A stretch of 47,275 nucleotides of DNA. Source: Mnemiopsis leidyi. Its lineage: Eukaryota; Ctenophora; Tentaculata; Lobata; Bolinopsidae. The position numbers and the translations under genes were made by a program. The notes below the pieces were generated by a model. The model worked only from the letters and a program-made list of their open reading frames with translations, was not told the DNA's origin and searched no databases. Every line of letters begins with the position of its first letter. Position 1 is the first letter of the stretch. The stretch spans positions 112,159-159,433 of the forward strand of contig JH154873.1 of assembly GCA_000226015.1 (NCBI GenBank), written 5' to 3'. Of this stretch, positions 1-11,454 are shown one piece after another.

Positions 1-3000
1 TAGCGTGTGCAAATTTTTTAGTTAACATAAAAAATAAATTTTTGGGACTTGGCAACTTTGGACAGGTGCCATTGAGTCAACTTTCATTAGTTTTTCGTGA
101 AATTTTTACAGCTGCTTAACAAAGGTATAAATAAAATTCGTGCAAATTTTCAGCATGATTCAATTAGAAACGGCTGAGTTTTATTCATGCAATATAAATT
201 TCCAAAAATTTCCAAATTCTCGGAAAAATTTTCTTTTTGCGATTTTTAAAAATGCGTCATCTTAGAATCAAAAAATAAGTGGTGCAATTGATGCCCATTA
301 GGGTGCTTTAGGTTACTGTACAGTCCGTTGGTCTAGCTAAATTTTTACAATTCCCCCTTAAGTCTGACAAAGGTAAAGCATTTAAGCATCGCAAGCTCCG
401 TAGCGGCGACTACATAATTGGATACACAGCGTACTGAAATCCGCAATCCATTACTGAGCGTCATTTCCTTGATGTCCTTATAGTTCTACAGAGTATTTAA
501 TCTGTACAACTTAAGTTCACTGGAAAGAGGTGGTAGATTTTTAGCACTTCTGGGTTAACTATAACGGAGGTCCGAGTTTTAACGTGTAGACGGTAGCGAT
601 ATCATCACTTCCCACAATTGCTGCTAACTCTTACTATCTCGTTTAGTACATATGTTCGACTCGCATGGTACATAAGTTTGTCTGATATATCACAGAAAAT
701 AGCAATCATGTTTCCTGGACGCTATGTAATCACATAACCTACGCACAGTCGTACATACATACTATTCTTTTCTGTTGTACTATTGTGCCAACTGTTTCCA
801 GGTTCAGTTAATTCTTGCTCTTGCTCCTAGAGATGCATGTACCGATATAGCTCAAGCTCTGAGTTCATCAAACAAGAAAGCACCAGACCAGTAGAAGTTA
901 TGCTAGGGTGGAAATTGTCCGGAATTGATTTTCTGGAAGTTAATTAATTCTATTAAGTTGTCAAGATCGGTTATTCTGGCTGTATTGTGGCGCAATGCGA
1001 ACCTTGTTGGTCTTGTAGGGGGGTTGATAGACATAGATAGAGTTTGATGTTTGAAGAAGCGTTCAATAAACATGTGTTAATCGTCGTCAGCTGATTGTTG
1101 GTTTTTGATTGCCTATTTTGTGTTTTGTAAATTTAAGGTACGGCAGGAATAGTGATATAGTTTTATCTTGTGATATTGACAAAAAAGGTTTTTGGGTTGG
1201 GTGCCGGCTAAAAGATTACTCATTCAAGTCTTTCCTGCAGCGTGTCTTTCAATTTGAAAATGTATTTTGTACCCTTTAGCTGTACAATGTACATTGTATG
1301 TTGTACATTGTGTATTGCATACTTTACACTTCCATCATTTTACTTCTGCCTATGCCTATCTCGGAAGAAAATTTATAGCACAATTTGAAAATTTTGCTTC
1401 TTAGTATAGTGGCGCCACCTTATGGACATCATCACACAAGTACTTTTGGATGATTCTCAATTTTCCTTGTGAAATGTACAATTGTAATAAACAGTGCTTA
1501 GTTTTTTTGTTTCTTTATTTTTAATTACTTACTCTAATATTTTATCTAATCTGTCAAAACGCAAGAATTCAACTTGGCCCCGGCAGTAATTCTTGCATGC
1601 TACACACGAAACTAATAGAGCAGCCAGATCGGAACATATTGATGTACCCGATGAAGTTGTTATGTACCCGATGAAGTTGTTATTTTTCAATTTCTCTACC
1701 ACTTTGACTTAGCCTTCAATTCCGGGCCTTCCAGTCAAATTCAGCCGTAAAATTTAATTTTGATCAATTACTGGTCAGCGGCTTACATCTACTAATACTA
1801 CCATTTTAATATATCCTAACAAACCCCTGCTGTCACACTTGCATCTGCTGTTAATTTTGTCTGGCCTAAGTTAACAGTTTTCCGGCTCAGATTCATGTCA
1901 TCGGAAAAGTTTCAAGTCATTGGCTGTACTTAGAAGTAAGGCCTGAAGCTAAGTAATTTAGAAGAGGTTTATATTTTGCAATTAGCTCGTATTAAATATC
2001 ATAAGTTGGCTATGATGTTGAACATACAATCCCATATATTTATATCAGAGAAACATCGGTCGATGAGAAGAGGTGAGAGACAGAGTAAGAGAGAGAGCGG
2101 CCACACACGTGCATAATTACTTAGGCGAGAAGTTGAACTTTTTGCAGCTTGTCGTTAAGTATCTCTTGTCGTAGTTCGGGTAGGTAAGGTTCCAGTGTAT
2201 GTATAACTATCAAGTCTAAGAAATATCAGTATCCTATCCCAAGATCTGGTCATTCTGGTTTGTTTTTCTTTACAGACATTCGTTTTTAGGGTATATATGA
2301 AACTCTAAGGCTTTGTGACTGTGAATTACAATGTTCATACTTTATTGGAACAGCGCATTACTTGCAAGTTGAAGTTTTGATCATATTTTCTAGTAGAAGA
2401 ATAATTATTGATTTAATTTGTCACTGGAAGATGCCAAGATGATGTTAATAAAATGAAAAGAAATGTGTGTTTTTAAAATTTAATTTATTATTTTAGATTG
2501 CTACATAATGTTTTATTTTCTCCCGACTCCATCCAAAATGATGTCCAACATTTATCTGTTGGATTGAACGATTTTTACAGAGAAACTTTAACCCTCATTA
2601 AGAGAAACGCCATTGTGATTATGCTGGTCCAATAATACTCAAATATTCTTTTTCCCATTTTCCTGTGATGCTACCTACTTTTGAGATTTAGGATATTATG
2701 ATCATTCCAGTTTGAAGAACTTACATTAATTAAAATTATTACGTCAATCTCCAAAACTTTTCATTAACGTACTGGTTTTGTTATTTATAAACTAAAAATT
2801 TCAACTAGTACTTGTTAACTTGTTTGTCGAATCTGCAACTAAAAATAATCACAAACTGTCGCAAATGCTGATGAATTTCTCATGGTCATGACTTCAGAGA
2901 GAAATTTTTCAGTTTTTATAATGTCGATACCCATGCCCAAGTTCGTAAACCCGCTATAGAAATAAGTCGATTCTTGATCCCGAATCGCTGTTCAGGGACT

Positions 3001-3086
3001 TTTTATTTATAGCCGCCAGGATCAAAGTCGCATTCTCTCAGGGGTCGAAGCGCCTCTGTGTTTGAGGAGGTTGATCTTGACATACG
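1..3086. other. gene-free stretch, AT-rich
   Basis: I see no reading frame with splice sites or a recognisable domain on either strand. It holds small GTACA-rich palindromic runs around 1287-1325, a CACGTG site at 2106-2111, and a 20-bp direct duplication at 1642-1681. Confidence 0.5.
1642..1681. repeat. 20-bp tandem duplication
   Basis: Two adjacent identical copies of a 20-bp unit beginning ATGTACCCGATG. Only two copies are present. It lies in sequence with no assigned gene. Confidence 0.85.
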
Positions 3087-3218
3087 GTAACAATGAGTTA
3101 AAAAATATCAATGGGTTAACTTAAGTAACAATTAACTGACAAGTAACAATGAGTTAACATGTAACAATTAACTGACAAGTAACAATGAGTTAACATGTAA
3201 CAATTACAAGTAACAATT
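3087..3218. repeat. 36-bp minisatellite (GTAACAATGAGTTAAC type)
   Basis: A tandem array built from GTAACAATGAGTTAAC, CATGTAACAATTAACTG and ACAA blocks, with a 36-bp period in its centre. The outer copies are shortened or degenerate. The unit itself contains two diverged half-copies of GTAACAAT, so the array probably grew from a shorter repeat. Confidence 0.85.
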
Positions 3219-3930
3219 GGCAAGATGGCTAAGTTCGACGTTACGAAGGTTAATCAATCAAACCTCAATGTCCTGATAATGATAAAGTTTTGAATATTGA
3301 CCATCAAAGCATCTAAATATTCCACATGTATTATGTATAACTGCAGATGACACTTTTTAGGCACACAGTGGCATGTAGCTGAAGTACCCGTGTTTTTTTC
3401 CTTGAAAAAAAATCCTCAGTAAGACAGAGTAGCACTTGTAGTACGTACTTTTAGTACGTACATTTTACCGACCGAATTTCATCTCTTTCGTCTGAAACAC
3501 CTGTCAACACTTGCCAATACCAAACTTCTTGCCACTCGACAGCACTTACACTTGCATACTTTTACATTCGTATCTGATTTATATCTGACATTGGCATTCT
3601 CATTCGTTATCATATACCACTTCAAATTAACGGAAACAATTTGTTATTTGCTGTGAAAAGTAATTGATCGGCGTTTGCCCAAATTTTCGGGTAACATTTC
3701 TATCAAAATGGTAATGCTTTGTCAAGCGCGTTTTTGATTAATAAGATAAGTGTAGCTACAGATTGAAGTGAAAGTTGTTTACAAATACTATTGCCAATGA
3801 AAGTATGTACATAAACACAAGTTATGATACATAATTTTATTTTACCCTGAAGAGACACATGTCATATTTCTGTTGACACGAATTGCTCCAGATACACTCC
3901 AATTTCTTTTGTACAGCTTAGTATACAGTA

Positions 3931-4195
3931 GTACAAACTACACATGTACAATGTACAAACTACACATGTATAATGTATAAACTACACTGTATAATGTAGA
4001 AACTACACTGTATAATGTAGAAACTACACTGTATAATGTAGAAACTACACTGTATAATGTACGCTATATACAATGTACAAACTACACATGCATAATGTAC
4101 ACATGTACAATGTACAAACTACACATGTATAATGTACGCTATTTACAATGTACAAACTGCACATGTATAATGTACGCCATGTACAATATACTCTA
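3931..4195. repeat. compound minisatellite, AAACTACAC / ATGTACAA units
   Basis: Tandem array of two interleaved unit types: a 21-bp unit (AAACTACACTGTATAATGTA plus one base) repeated without interruption around 3978-4060, and longer units with ACACATGTA and CAATGTACA blocks on both sides. Many units are self-complementary around TGTACA. A looser run of TACTGAC/TACTTAC repeats follows at about 4328-4412. Confidence 0.85.
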
Positions 4196-4327
4196 TCAAG
4201 ACGTGGTCAATTTGCTGTACAAGATATAATCCTCCAGTGCAATTAGTTGCCCGTGATATGCTCTACAAAACCTTGTGTGCGGCGACTCTATTCTTGGAAT
4301 ATGGCCGAATGTTTTGTTGAACTGGAT

Positions 4328-4412
4328 GTATACTGACTACTGGATGTACTGCGTACTAATTACTGACTACTTACTACAGACTACTTACTACTGACTACTG
4401 ACTAATAAATAC
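4328..4412. repeat. degenerate CTGACTACT/TTACTAC repeat
   Basis: Short imperfect tandem units of 10-11 bp (ACTGACTACT and ACTTACTAC variants). They follow the minisatellite array ending near 4.2 kb. Confidence 0.7.
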
Positions 4413-7100
4413 TGAATGTATGGAACAATGTATGTATTCGTATAATACAGTGTATCTTGTATCTACATCGCTTAAGTCTCGAATCCTTGTTGGACTGTCA
4501 GTGTATTACCGTTTATGTGTGATTGTTTGTGTTCGACCAAAAGTTATAAAGATTTTCCACAGTACCTATTTTCTACTTTTCCTTTCCTGAATTTTTTACT
4601 TTCAGCATTTCGCCATTTCGAGTTTGCTTACACCTATGAATTGTGTTCATGCTCATTCACATTGCAAACTATCATTATTAATGCCATAATTGAAACTTGA
4701 GAGAACAGCGACAACCAGACAGAGAATTTCAAACCGAAATCCTCACTTAACCTGAGATTTCCCAAGAGTTACCTCATTTTTTTGTTCTTAAATCTACTCA
4801 TTTCGGCTCCTGGACAAATTGTGAAGAGTTGCATGTTGACGTTGCGGAAAACATTTACTCACTTAACTCGGACAATATTGCGGCCGTGACTAAACAAATT
4901 AGTGCAATTTTCGTTTTATTGAATCACGTAATTCCGTCGGTTGCTTCGTTCAGTTTTACTTTAGACAACTAGTACTTCATAATCATACTGTTTGGAATAA
5001 AAAATAGGAATTTGATTTTGATAAAAATCGTCGAGATTTGGCGTGCATAATACTTTCAATAATTTTTTTTTCAGGCTGTATTGTACTTGTAGCAAACCTG
5101 CTGAAGAATGTATCGAATGAATTTTAACAAAAGCTTCCATTTGTTTGTAAAATCAGGCGAAATATTTTAGATATGTTTTTGTGCGAGTATTTTTTGCCAT
5201 ATGTATACCACTACCATGTCACAAACTGCTACAACTATTACTAAGTACGATTTTCAAAATGTAGCTCATTTCTCATGTACTATTTTCTCATTATTAACCT
5301 CGAATAAGAGTTGGAGTAAATTTCTAGCCGTTTTGATCAAAATCGTTTCAGTTTTTAAGAATAAAAGTTGCCAACCTAGCTGGATCTGTTCAAAAATAGA
5401 AATTTCCAGCTTTCTACAATATCACAGCCGGATATTTCGTTCTAAATCCAAGCTATGAATCCCTCGGCGCAGCAACAAAAGTAACCGAACTCCACTGTTC
5501 ACACACACACTTCCTCCACGCGGTTAACAACTGCATCAGCGGATGCCTATAAGTCTGACTTAGACTCTAAGTCAGTGAAATTGCCGCCGAAACTAAATCC
5601 TGTGTACGTGATGGTGTGATTAATTGCAGCATGCTATACTATTAGTGTTATATTCCAAGATCATACTCTACACCTGCGCTCAGTTGCAGTTTACTGTTTA
5701 GCCTCGACTTTGAAGTTAAACCAGCGTTTTGAGACGATTCATTATTCATTATTGCATCCGAGGGGATGGGTGACCGCGGGTGATCTTCATTCGATCACAT
5801 GGATGATTTTCATAGATACTCATTCACGTCGTTTCTGAAACCAATCCGGGTTAAATAATGGTTACATGGTGGCATCTTGGTAAACTTGTAACTTCCTGCA
5901 GATCAGTATTCTCACCCTCCGCCTCACATACCTGAAAACTTTCACTTGTGCATTAGTATTACCGTTAAACTTAGCCGCTGGTTGATATACCGACCTAAGT
6001 CATTCCGTGAATGTCCCATGCATTCGCAGATTAATGAGATTGGATCCTCCGCTGCGGCACATTTATTGACTTTAAGCTTATTTCTTATACTGACTTATAT
6101 TTCTTATACTAACCGTCCAATGTGCACAACCTAGTCTTGATGTTCAATACCAACTCGAAATTTATAGAACTGCATCAGCTCGTCATTATCACATACTTAA
6201 AGTTAAAGTATAAGTGATCTTGACATCGGTGATACTAATAGAAAATGTTACATGTTGGGAGATACTACTAGTACTACTACTACTAGTACTAAGTTGCTTT
6301 GTCACGTGAGAGAATTTCTCGATATGGATTAGTTTTACCTAGCTTCTCATAAGCCAATTGCTGTCTGCACATGCAAAACGTTGCCTGGCCATGCAACGTC
6401 TGGCCATGCAACGACTGAAAACGAATTTTATCGAGACGATCAGTTGACAATAACATTGCGTCTTGTGGCCGGCAAAGAGCTTGCACCATGTGATCTTTCC
6501 TGTGTCTTCAGCATATTACCCTTTGGATTTAATTCTATAATTCAAATTGACGCTACCTTAAGCATAGTCAATTGCGACGTAAGGTTACCCTTGCTGTCTT
6601 GAGACTTCAATTACAATACTCATTTCAGTTCAGTTTCACAATCATGTAAAAATGATATAACCAGTATATCCGGGATCATGAAATACAACTGCATAAAAAC
6701 ACAAAACAGAGCCGCCAACATGAACCTATTTGTTATCGTAGTTGCAGAGGCTAACTATATAGTAACATTCCCCAAGCCTTGCAAACTCTATTACGTTGAA
6801 AGTGGCAGCCAGGCTATTCTTGTTCCGTTTTCCGAAGCGTCCATCTGTCGCTGTCAGGGTCAGGAGATGTGTTAAATTAAGTTTATTTATAGTAGCTTAA
6901 AGTAAAATAGAGGATGACTCTTCGTGAAGTTTTTGTGGGCAATTATTATTTGGGTTCATAGAAATTTGATCGTACCACGTTGTACAACTACAAGTTCCCG
7001 AAGTCGTTAATATTTGTTATTACTGGAAATCCAATCTTCTTGTTAAAACAGTGAAAACCGCATTGTTTCATCTATCGACTTTTTCAACTGATATTTTCTT
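4413..7100. other. gene-free stretch
   Basis: No convincing exon. The longest open frames (for example 5201-5458 and 5946-6134) lack domain similarity, coding-like composition and splice consensus. Noted inside: a 21-bp palindrome at 5555-5575, an ACTAGTACT-rich self-complementary run near 6265-6292, a CACGTG site at 6303-6308, and a 14-bp direct duplication (CTGGCCATGCAACG) near 6385-6415. Confidence 0.45.
5555..5575. repeat. 21-bp perfect palindrome
   Basis: Arms CTGACTTAGA and TCTAAGTCAG are exact reverse complements separated by a single C. The sequence could form a cruciform or bind a dimeric factor. Nothing nearby ties it to a gene. Confidence 0.8.
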
Positions 7101-7156
7101 CTTCGTCGGGGGATGCGGCGCTTTCAAGAAGTAGCAGTAGCACCGCTGTGAGATAA

Positions 7157-7173
7157 GGCCGGGACGGCCTTGT
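7157..7173. repeat. short hairpin AAGGCC-GGCCTT
   Basis: Six-base perfect stem with a five-base loop, lying where the 3'UTR of the minus-strand LINE remnant would be. It is GC-rich in an AT-rich setting. Confidence 0.5.
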
Positions 7174-7246
7174 GCTCTCCTCAGTCATGTAGTTTAGTTA
7201 AAGTTTTTGAGCTCTGGTTATTCCATTATATCGTCGTTTGAGCCAA

Positions 7247-7945
7247 TCAGTGTTGGTTGAAAGGATTCGTGGAACATATGTAGCCGACTATTTTCCCGAG
7301 TGGAAAGCGGTCGGCTATTTCAGAGACACTTGCATAGTAGCAATTAAAGAATCGTCCTCTCCTGTTGAACCATGCATCGGACCCAATAAAGTGGTTCATG
7401 GTTTCCTCCTCTTTGGAGCAGTGAGGACCTATCTTACTCATTAGGAATGCTCTGGGGTTTGTACTTATTAAGATGGTTGTTCAGCTCACAGTGGCCCGTA
7501 ACTGTAAGGTACTGTGTAGCTGCCCTAAGTTTGTTTTTGCCAAGATTGGACAGGGACTTGGTATAGGACTCACACCATACAGTGCGAAAGTGTGGCGGCA
7601 TGATGTCCTTCCATCTTTTCCTCATCTTTCGGTGTCTCCGTTGCCTGAGAGCGTTCTTTCACACTGTCCTGGGGACAGGAAGAGTTACAAGCTCTCTGCT
7701 TCGTTGTCACCGGATCCTTTCTGGGCAAGTTCATCTGCTTTTTCGCTTCCCAGATAACCCTTATGAGCAGGTATCCACCTTAGTAGTACATTGTTGTCTT
7801 TCCCAATTGTTTGTGGAACTCATTTCGCGCTCTCTGAGTTGTTTTGATTTGATTATAGTGCTGTCTATTTTACTTCCGACACTCATGGGAGAGTTCACTA
7901 ATCCTGCGACGATTCTTTTAAGTGTTCTTGAAGCTTCAAAGTAAC
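7247..7945 (-). mobile_element. decayed non-LTR retrotransposon, RNase H and C-terminal region
   Basis: Read on the minus strand with several frame breaks, the translation contains ADELAQKGSGDNEAESL (near 7738-7688), the DELA(x)KGS block of LINE-encoded RNase HI including a catalytic Asp. It is followed by KRWKDIMPPHFRTVW, a YLTVTGHCELNNHLNKYKP segment, and PHCSKEEETMNHFI with a C-x-C...H zinc-like pattern and a following NRRGRFF. This order (RNase H, linker, TGH...LN.H segment, Cys/His tail) is typical of Jockey/I-group LINE ORF2 C-termini. A stop and frame shifts just upstream of the DELA block show it is dead. About 100 bases past the frame end lies a perfect AAGGCC/GGCCTT stem (7157-7173 on the plus strand) that may belong to its 3'UTR. 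The clade assignment is inference. Confidence 0.75.
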
Positions 7946-9553
7946 TTATGTGATTTTGTAATTTGTAATACTGTCTCTTTTGTGGATTAATTGTGATTAT
8001 AAGTTGTAAGTGTATCGTTACTCTTGACAGTTGATAAATTAACAGTTGATAAATTATTAATGTTACTTGCCGTTTATGTTACTACTTTTTTATTTGAAAT
8101 TTCGTATTCATGTCCTATAAAATATAATTTTCAGCTGGAGCGCTCATGCTACTTCTAGGCACATAAAAATAATATAGTCTGTGTCAGACGTCAGTGTGTA
8201 GGTGATTCAGATGCCAGTTCTATTAGTATTCCCCGAGGGTGTGATAAGCTTATTTGTAGTAGCAGCGAATAGTTATTCAGTCTCATAATAGTTCTGATTT
8301 GAATGTTACTTTTCTCTGTATGACTAAGAAAGAAATGCGATCTTTTAGGAAACTTTTTTACTCGAAATAATTTCGAACAGACGCAAGCGCCACCGTTTTT
8401 ATTGAGGGATTCTGGTTGACCTTCATTTAACAAACTTTCACCCAGCTCTTGAAGACATTTCTGAAGTTTGATATAGTTCCCATCCAGAGATGAGCATTGA
8501 AATTGATGTAGGATCAAGAGTCTGTGGCCTTTTTGTAAAGATCTGTCAAAGGTTTTCTATTTCTGAGCCATGAAATCGACACTAAACCGGACACATACAA
8601 TGATGACGGTCCTTTGTTTTGTTACTTCAAGAACAAAATGGATTGTACTATAGTAGTCATAGTCAAGAAATGTCGCATCAAGTTCTCGGGTTGTCACTTA
8701 AAGGTTATCACTTACCCTCTCTCTAGAAAAAAGTTTCTATCTTACCTTCTCTCTAGAAAAAAGTTTCATCAAAAAAGTGTATTTTACGAAAAGTCCAATG
8801 CCCAAATAAGTTTTGATCCATGCATTGCTATCCTTACATAATGTACCTCTATTGTTGAACTTTTGAATAAGTTATCAATCGACAATCCTCTGAACTTTAT
8901 ATGATATAATCATAGTGACTGACTCACTGCCTGAACAATTTATTTGCTCGCAGCTGAAGTGGTTTTAGTTTTACAAAGGCGACCTTGGAGTTTGTTCATG
9001 TTGTTTGACGTTAACTTCCCTTTGTAATGCTGGATGCATGTGAGTTAAAGCATTCAAAAGTTTGAATAAACCATAAGTACTGCAAGACTCCTGATTTTGT
9101 CGCATTTCTATTTTCGTAACTTTTGCCCCGAATTTTTGGTATTTCGGACATATTTCTGACCCCGTGTCGGTTGTGGGTGTGGTCAGTGGTGTTCGACGTC
9201 TGATTTTATCGATCTGTTAAATGTCGGCTGCTTTTACGAGGTATGGTATTTCTATTGCCGTTCTTTTGCTGGTTGATCTTATCAAAATGGGATTCTCATT
9301 TCTAATATCCGTGCTGATTAGGGTACCCCTAGTCTGAGAAATAACAACTATAACATAACTATATAAGAACTAGGACTAGGAGTGTGTACAGGTGTATTGA
9401 TGAGTACTACTACATACTAATTTTTTTTTTTTCAATTCCAGAAAAATGATAAAATTTGATTGCTTTCATTTCGTATTTGTTTTCTTTTTCTTTTCTGTTC
9501 AAAATCTTCCGAACTTATCAATTATTGTTGAGTAATCGGTGGCCGACTTCCTC
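7946..9553. other. gene-free stretch
   Basis: No supported gene. It contains a two-copy tandem duplication at about 8705-8768 and a poly-T run at 9421-9432. The open frame on the minus strand at 8191-8517 has no recognisable domain and AT-rich, non-coding-like composition. Confidence 0.45.
8705..8768. repeat. tandem duplication with TCTCTCTAGAAAAAAG
   Basis: Two adjacent copies of a unit of about 30 bp: TTATCACTTACC...TCTCTAGAAAAAAGTTTC followed by TATCTTACC...TCTCTAGAAAAAAGTTTC. Confidence 0.8.
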
Positions 9554-9740
9554 CCCCAGAACATCGTGCCTCAGAACTTTGTGTCCCAGAGATTTTGCCC
9601 CAGCGATGTTCTGCTCCACAACATACATAAACTTCTTTAGGGTTCAGTTTAGGGTTAGGGTTAGAGTTAGAGTTAGGATTAGGGTCGCTGGGGCAAAATC
9701 TGTTGAAATAAATGTTCTGCAGGGCACGATATTCTGGGGC
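9554..9740. repeat. fold-back repeat with telomere-like TTAGGG loop
   Basis: The left arm (about 9554-9606) reads CCCCAGAACATCGTGCCTC and later GATTTTGCCCCAGCGA. The right arm (about 9685-9740) is its imperfect reverse complement, with TCGCTGGGGCAAAATC and later GGGCACGATATTCTGGGG. Between them, 9637-9684 is a degenerate TTAGGG/TTAGAG/TTAGGA hexamer array. It looks like a small non-autonomous fold-back element that captured or grew a telomere-type hexamer run, 126 bases or more upstream of the serine-rich exon. Confidence 0.75.
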
Positions 9741-9865
9741 AGTACGACGGGAATCAATACTTTTAGTAACAACTAACATTATTGTTACAATTACTGGATC
9801 TGATAAGTGTTAACAGCTTAGTTTTGATAAATCTAATGAGACTAATCGCTAACATTCTTCTGTAG

Positions 9866-10095
9866 GTATAAAGCGCTCTCTAATGACTCTCCGGTCGAAG
9901 ATCGCCGCGGGATGAGCTCAAGCGATTCCGACACAGACCTCAGCTCCCGCTTGTCGCAGGCCACCTTCGACTCTCCTACCACCTCGATAGAATCCCTGGA
10001 TACATTAGCTGGATCCTCAGGTATCGGCTCCGCTTACTTGGTCCCCGTGGATCCTGCCTCACCTCAAGATACACAAAGCAAGCAACATCCCTTAG
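9866..10095 (+). CDS. serine-rich exon of an unidentified gene (partial)
   Basis: A 230-base block bounded by an acceptor (CATTCTTCTGTAG) and a donor (CTTAG/GTAAGA) is fully open in one frame. It begins with the last base of a split codon and ends with the first base of another. The peptide starts YKALSNDSPVEDRRG and continues with SSSDSDTDLSSRLSQATFDS, then a Ser/Asp/Thr/Pro-rich, low-complexity stretch of about 76 residues with no transmembrane segment. GC content and codon use are clearly higher than the flanks, which supports coding. An ATG at 9912 also sits in this frame, so this could instead be a first coding exon with a short leader. The family is not recognised; it resembles a disordered, phosphorylatable linker. 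No partner exon could be found within reach on either side. Confidence 0.5.
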
Positions 10096-10171
10096 GTAAG
10101 ACATATCTTATTAAATTTAGAAGTTTACCTTAGAGTTTTATTTTTAACGATTAATAATAATAATAATATTA

Positions 10172-10395
10172 CTATTAGGAACGGTGTTCGTGGGGAAGAG
10201 TCTCAAATTTTCAATGATAAAACACCTTATTTCTCAAAATTTATTGGCTCTGCCTTAGTTCTGGGTAGTGAAATACTCTCAAATGGTCCAATTTGGACAC
10301 AGATTGACCTTCAAAAACATAGGTAGAAGCATTACATTTAGAGAAACGGGGTTTGAAATTTGAGCCACCTCCCCACGAATACCGTTCCTAATTAG
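10172..10395. mobile_element. MITE with about 38-bp terminal inverted repeats
   Basis: The left terminus at 10172-10210 (TTAGGAACGGTGTTCGTGGG, then CTCAAATTT) is matched by a reverse-complement terminus at 10356-10395 (AAATTTGAGCC...CCCCACGAATACCGTTCCTAA). The arms differ at a few positions. The interior of about 145 bp has no open frame. Flanking bases (AT/TA-rich) do not show a clear target duplication. It sits just downstream of the serine-rich exon donor, so probably in an intron. Confidence 0.8.
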
Positions 10396-11454
10396 ATTTA
10401 GAGAAAAAAAGTCAAAATTTTCAAATTTTGAGAAAGAGACTACAAATCATCGAATATGAATTGAAATTAACCCCAGCTTAAGTCGAAGATTTTAATTTGT
10501 AATTTTTCATTATTTTTGAATGACCCAATACTAATACAATACCTAGGTCCTAGAACTTTTGAATTCGATACAATTCCGAAATTGGTGCTTTTCATTGTTG
10601 CATAGTCACATGTAAATAGTCACATGTAAGTCACATGTAAATAGTCACATATTGTATAGCTGAAAGCACGGTGTCAACCTACACGGACCGCCCTTATCTG
10701 GCCGATCCCTGTTTACAAGCCGTGTAGCAGGGGACCAGATAAGGCTAAACCGGTAAACGGGCATATAAAAATGTATGTTCTTTTGATAGTTTTATTTATG
10801 AGATGGGCTCTAGGGGGTGTAACTTTTATTTGAGTCAAGCTGGTAAATTCAATTTGCGGTCCGAAGCTTCCCTTTAATTTCTAGTGCACGTGGTAGAAGA
10901 AACGTTGATAGTTATGAGTGATCGATTTCTGCTGAGATGTTTCAGAGCTAAAGCTTAATGCAACATTTAAGGGTTATTGGTCGTCGTTATGATTCTTCAA
11001 TCTTCATACCCTTTAATTTTCTCTCCCGCTTAGATTGATAAGCTTAATCAGGATGAAAATTCTATTTTCCTGTACTTATTCAATTCAAGTCAAGCGAAAA
11101 TAGACGCTAGTAGTCTAGTCTCACATCAAGACATTCATATTTATATCCGTGTGGTTAGAGCTCCTCCTAAACAACACGTTTACACACTCTTCAAATGGTG
11201 ATCTCCATTTATACAAAGAATTTTCTTGTTAATGCTGAGGCGCTCTGAATAACCGCGTACATGCCGCTCAATATAACCAGTGACTTACCGTTATAACATG
11301 CGAATAAACAGTGCTCCCCACACATTAGCAGAGATGCCATCAGGGCAAGACAACTATGAGTATGAATTAGGTGTTGAGAGTAGGCTATCAATAATGCATT
11401 CGTTGAGGTAGCCTACCTCTCTGCAGCTTATATTCCGTAGATGATACGTTGGTG
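10396..11454. other. non-coding stretch with small repeats
   Basis: No exon recognised. It holds a short AGTCACATGTA tandem run at 10604-10650 and a stem-loop at 10692-10744. Confidence 0.45.
10692..10744. repeat. stem-loop CCTTATCTGG...CCAGATAAGG
   Basis: A perfect 10-base inverted repeat (10692-10701 with 10735-10744). CCCTG/CAGGG inside extends the stem after a small bulge and leaves a loop of about 20 bases. It could be a small fold-back element or an RNA hairpin. Confidence 0.65.

Noticed and set aside
3087..4412. Repeat arrays considered as a CRISPR array
   Set aside because: Units are contiguous without unique spacers and the genome is eukaryotic; these are minisatellites.
7582..7944. 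120-codon plus-strand frame
   Set aside because: It is the antisense shadow of the minus-strand LINE RNase H remnant, which has recognisable motifs.
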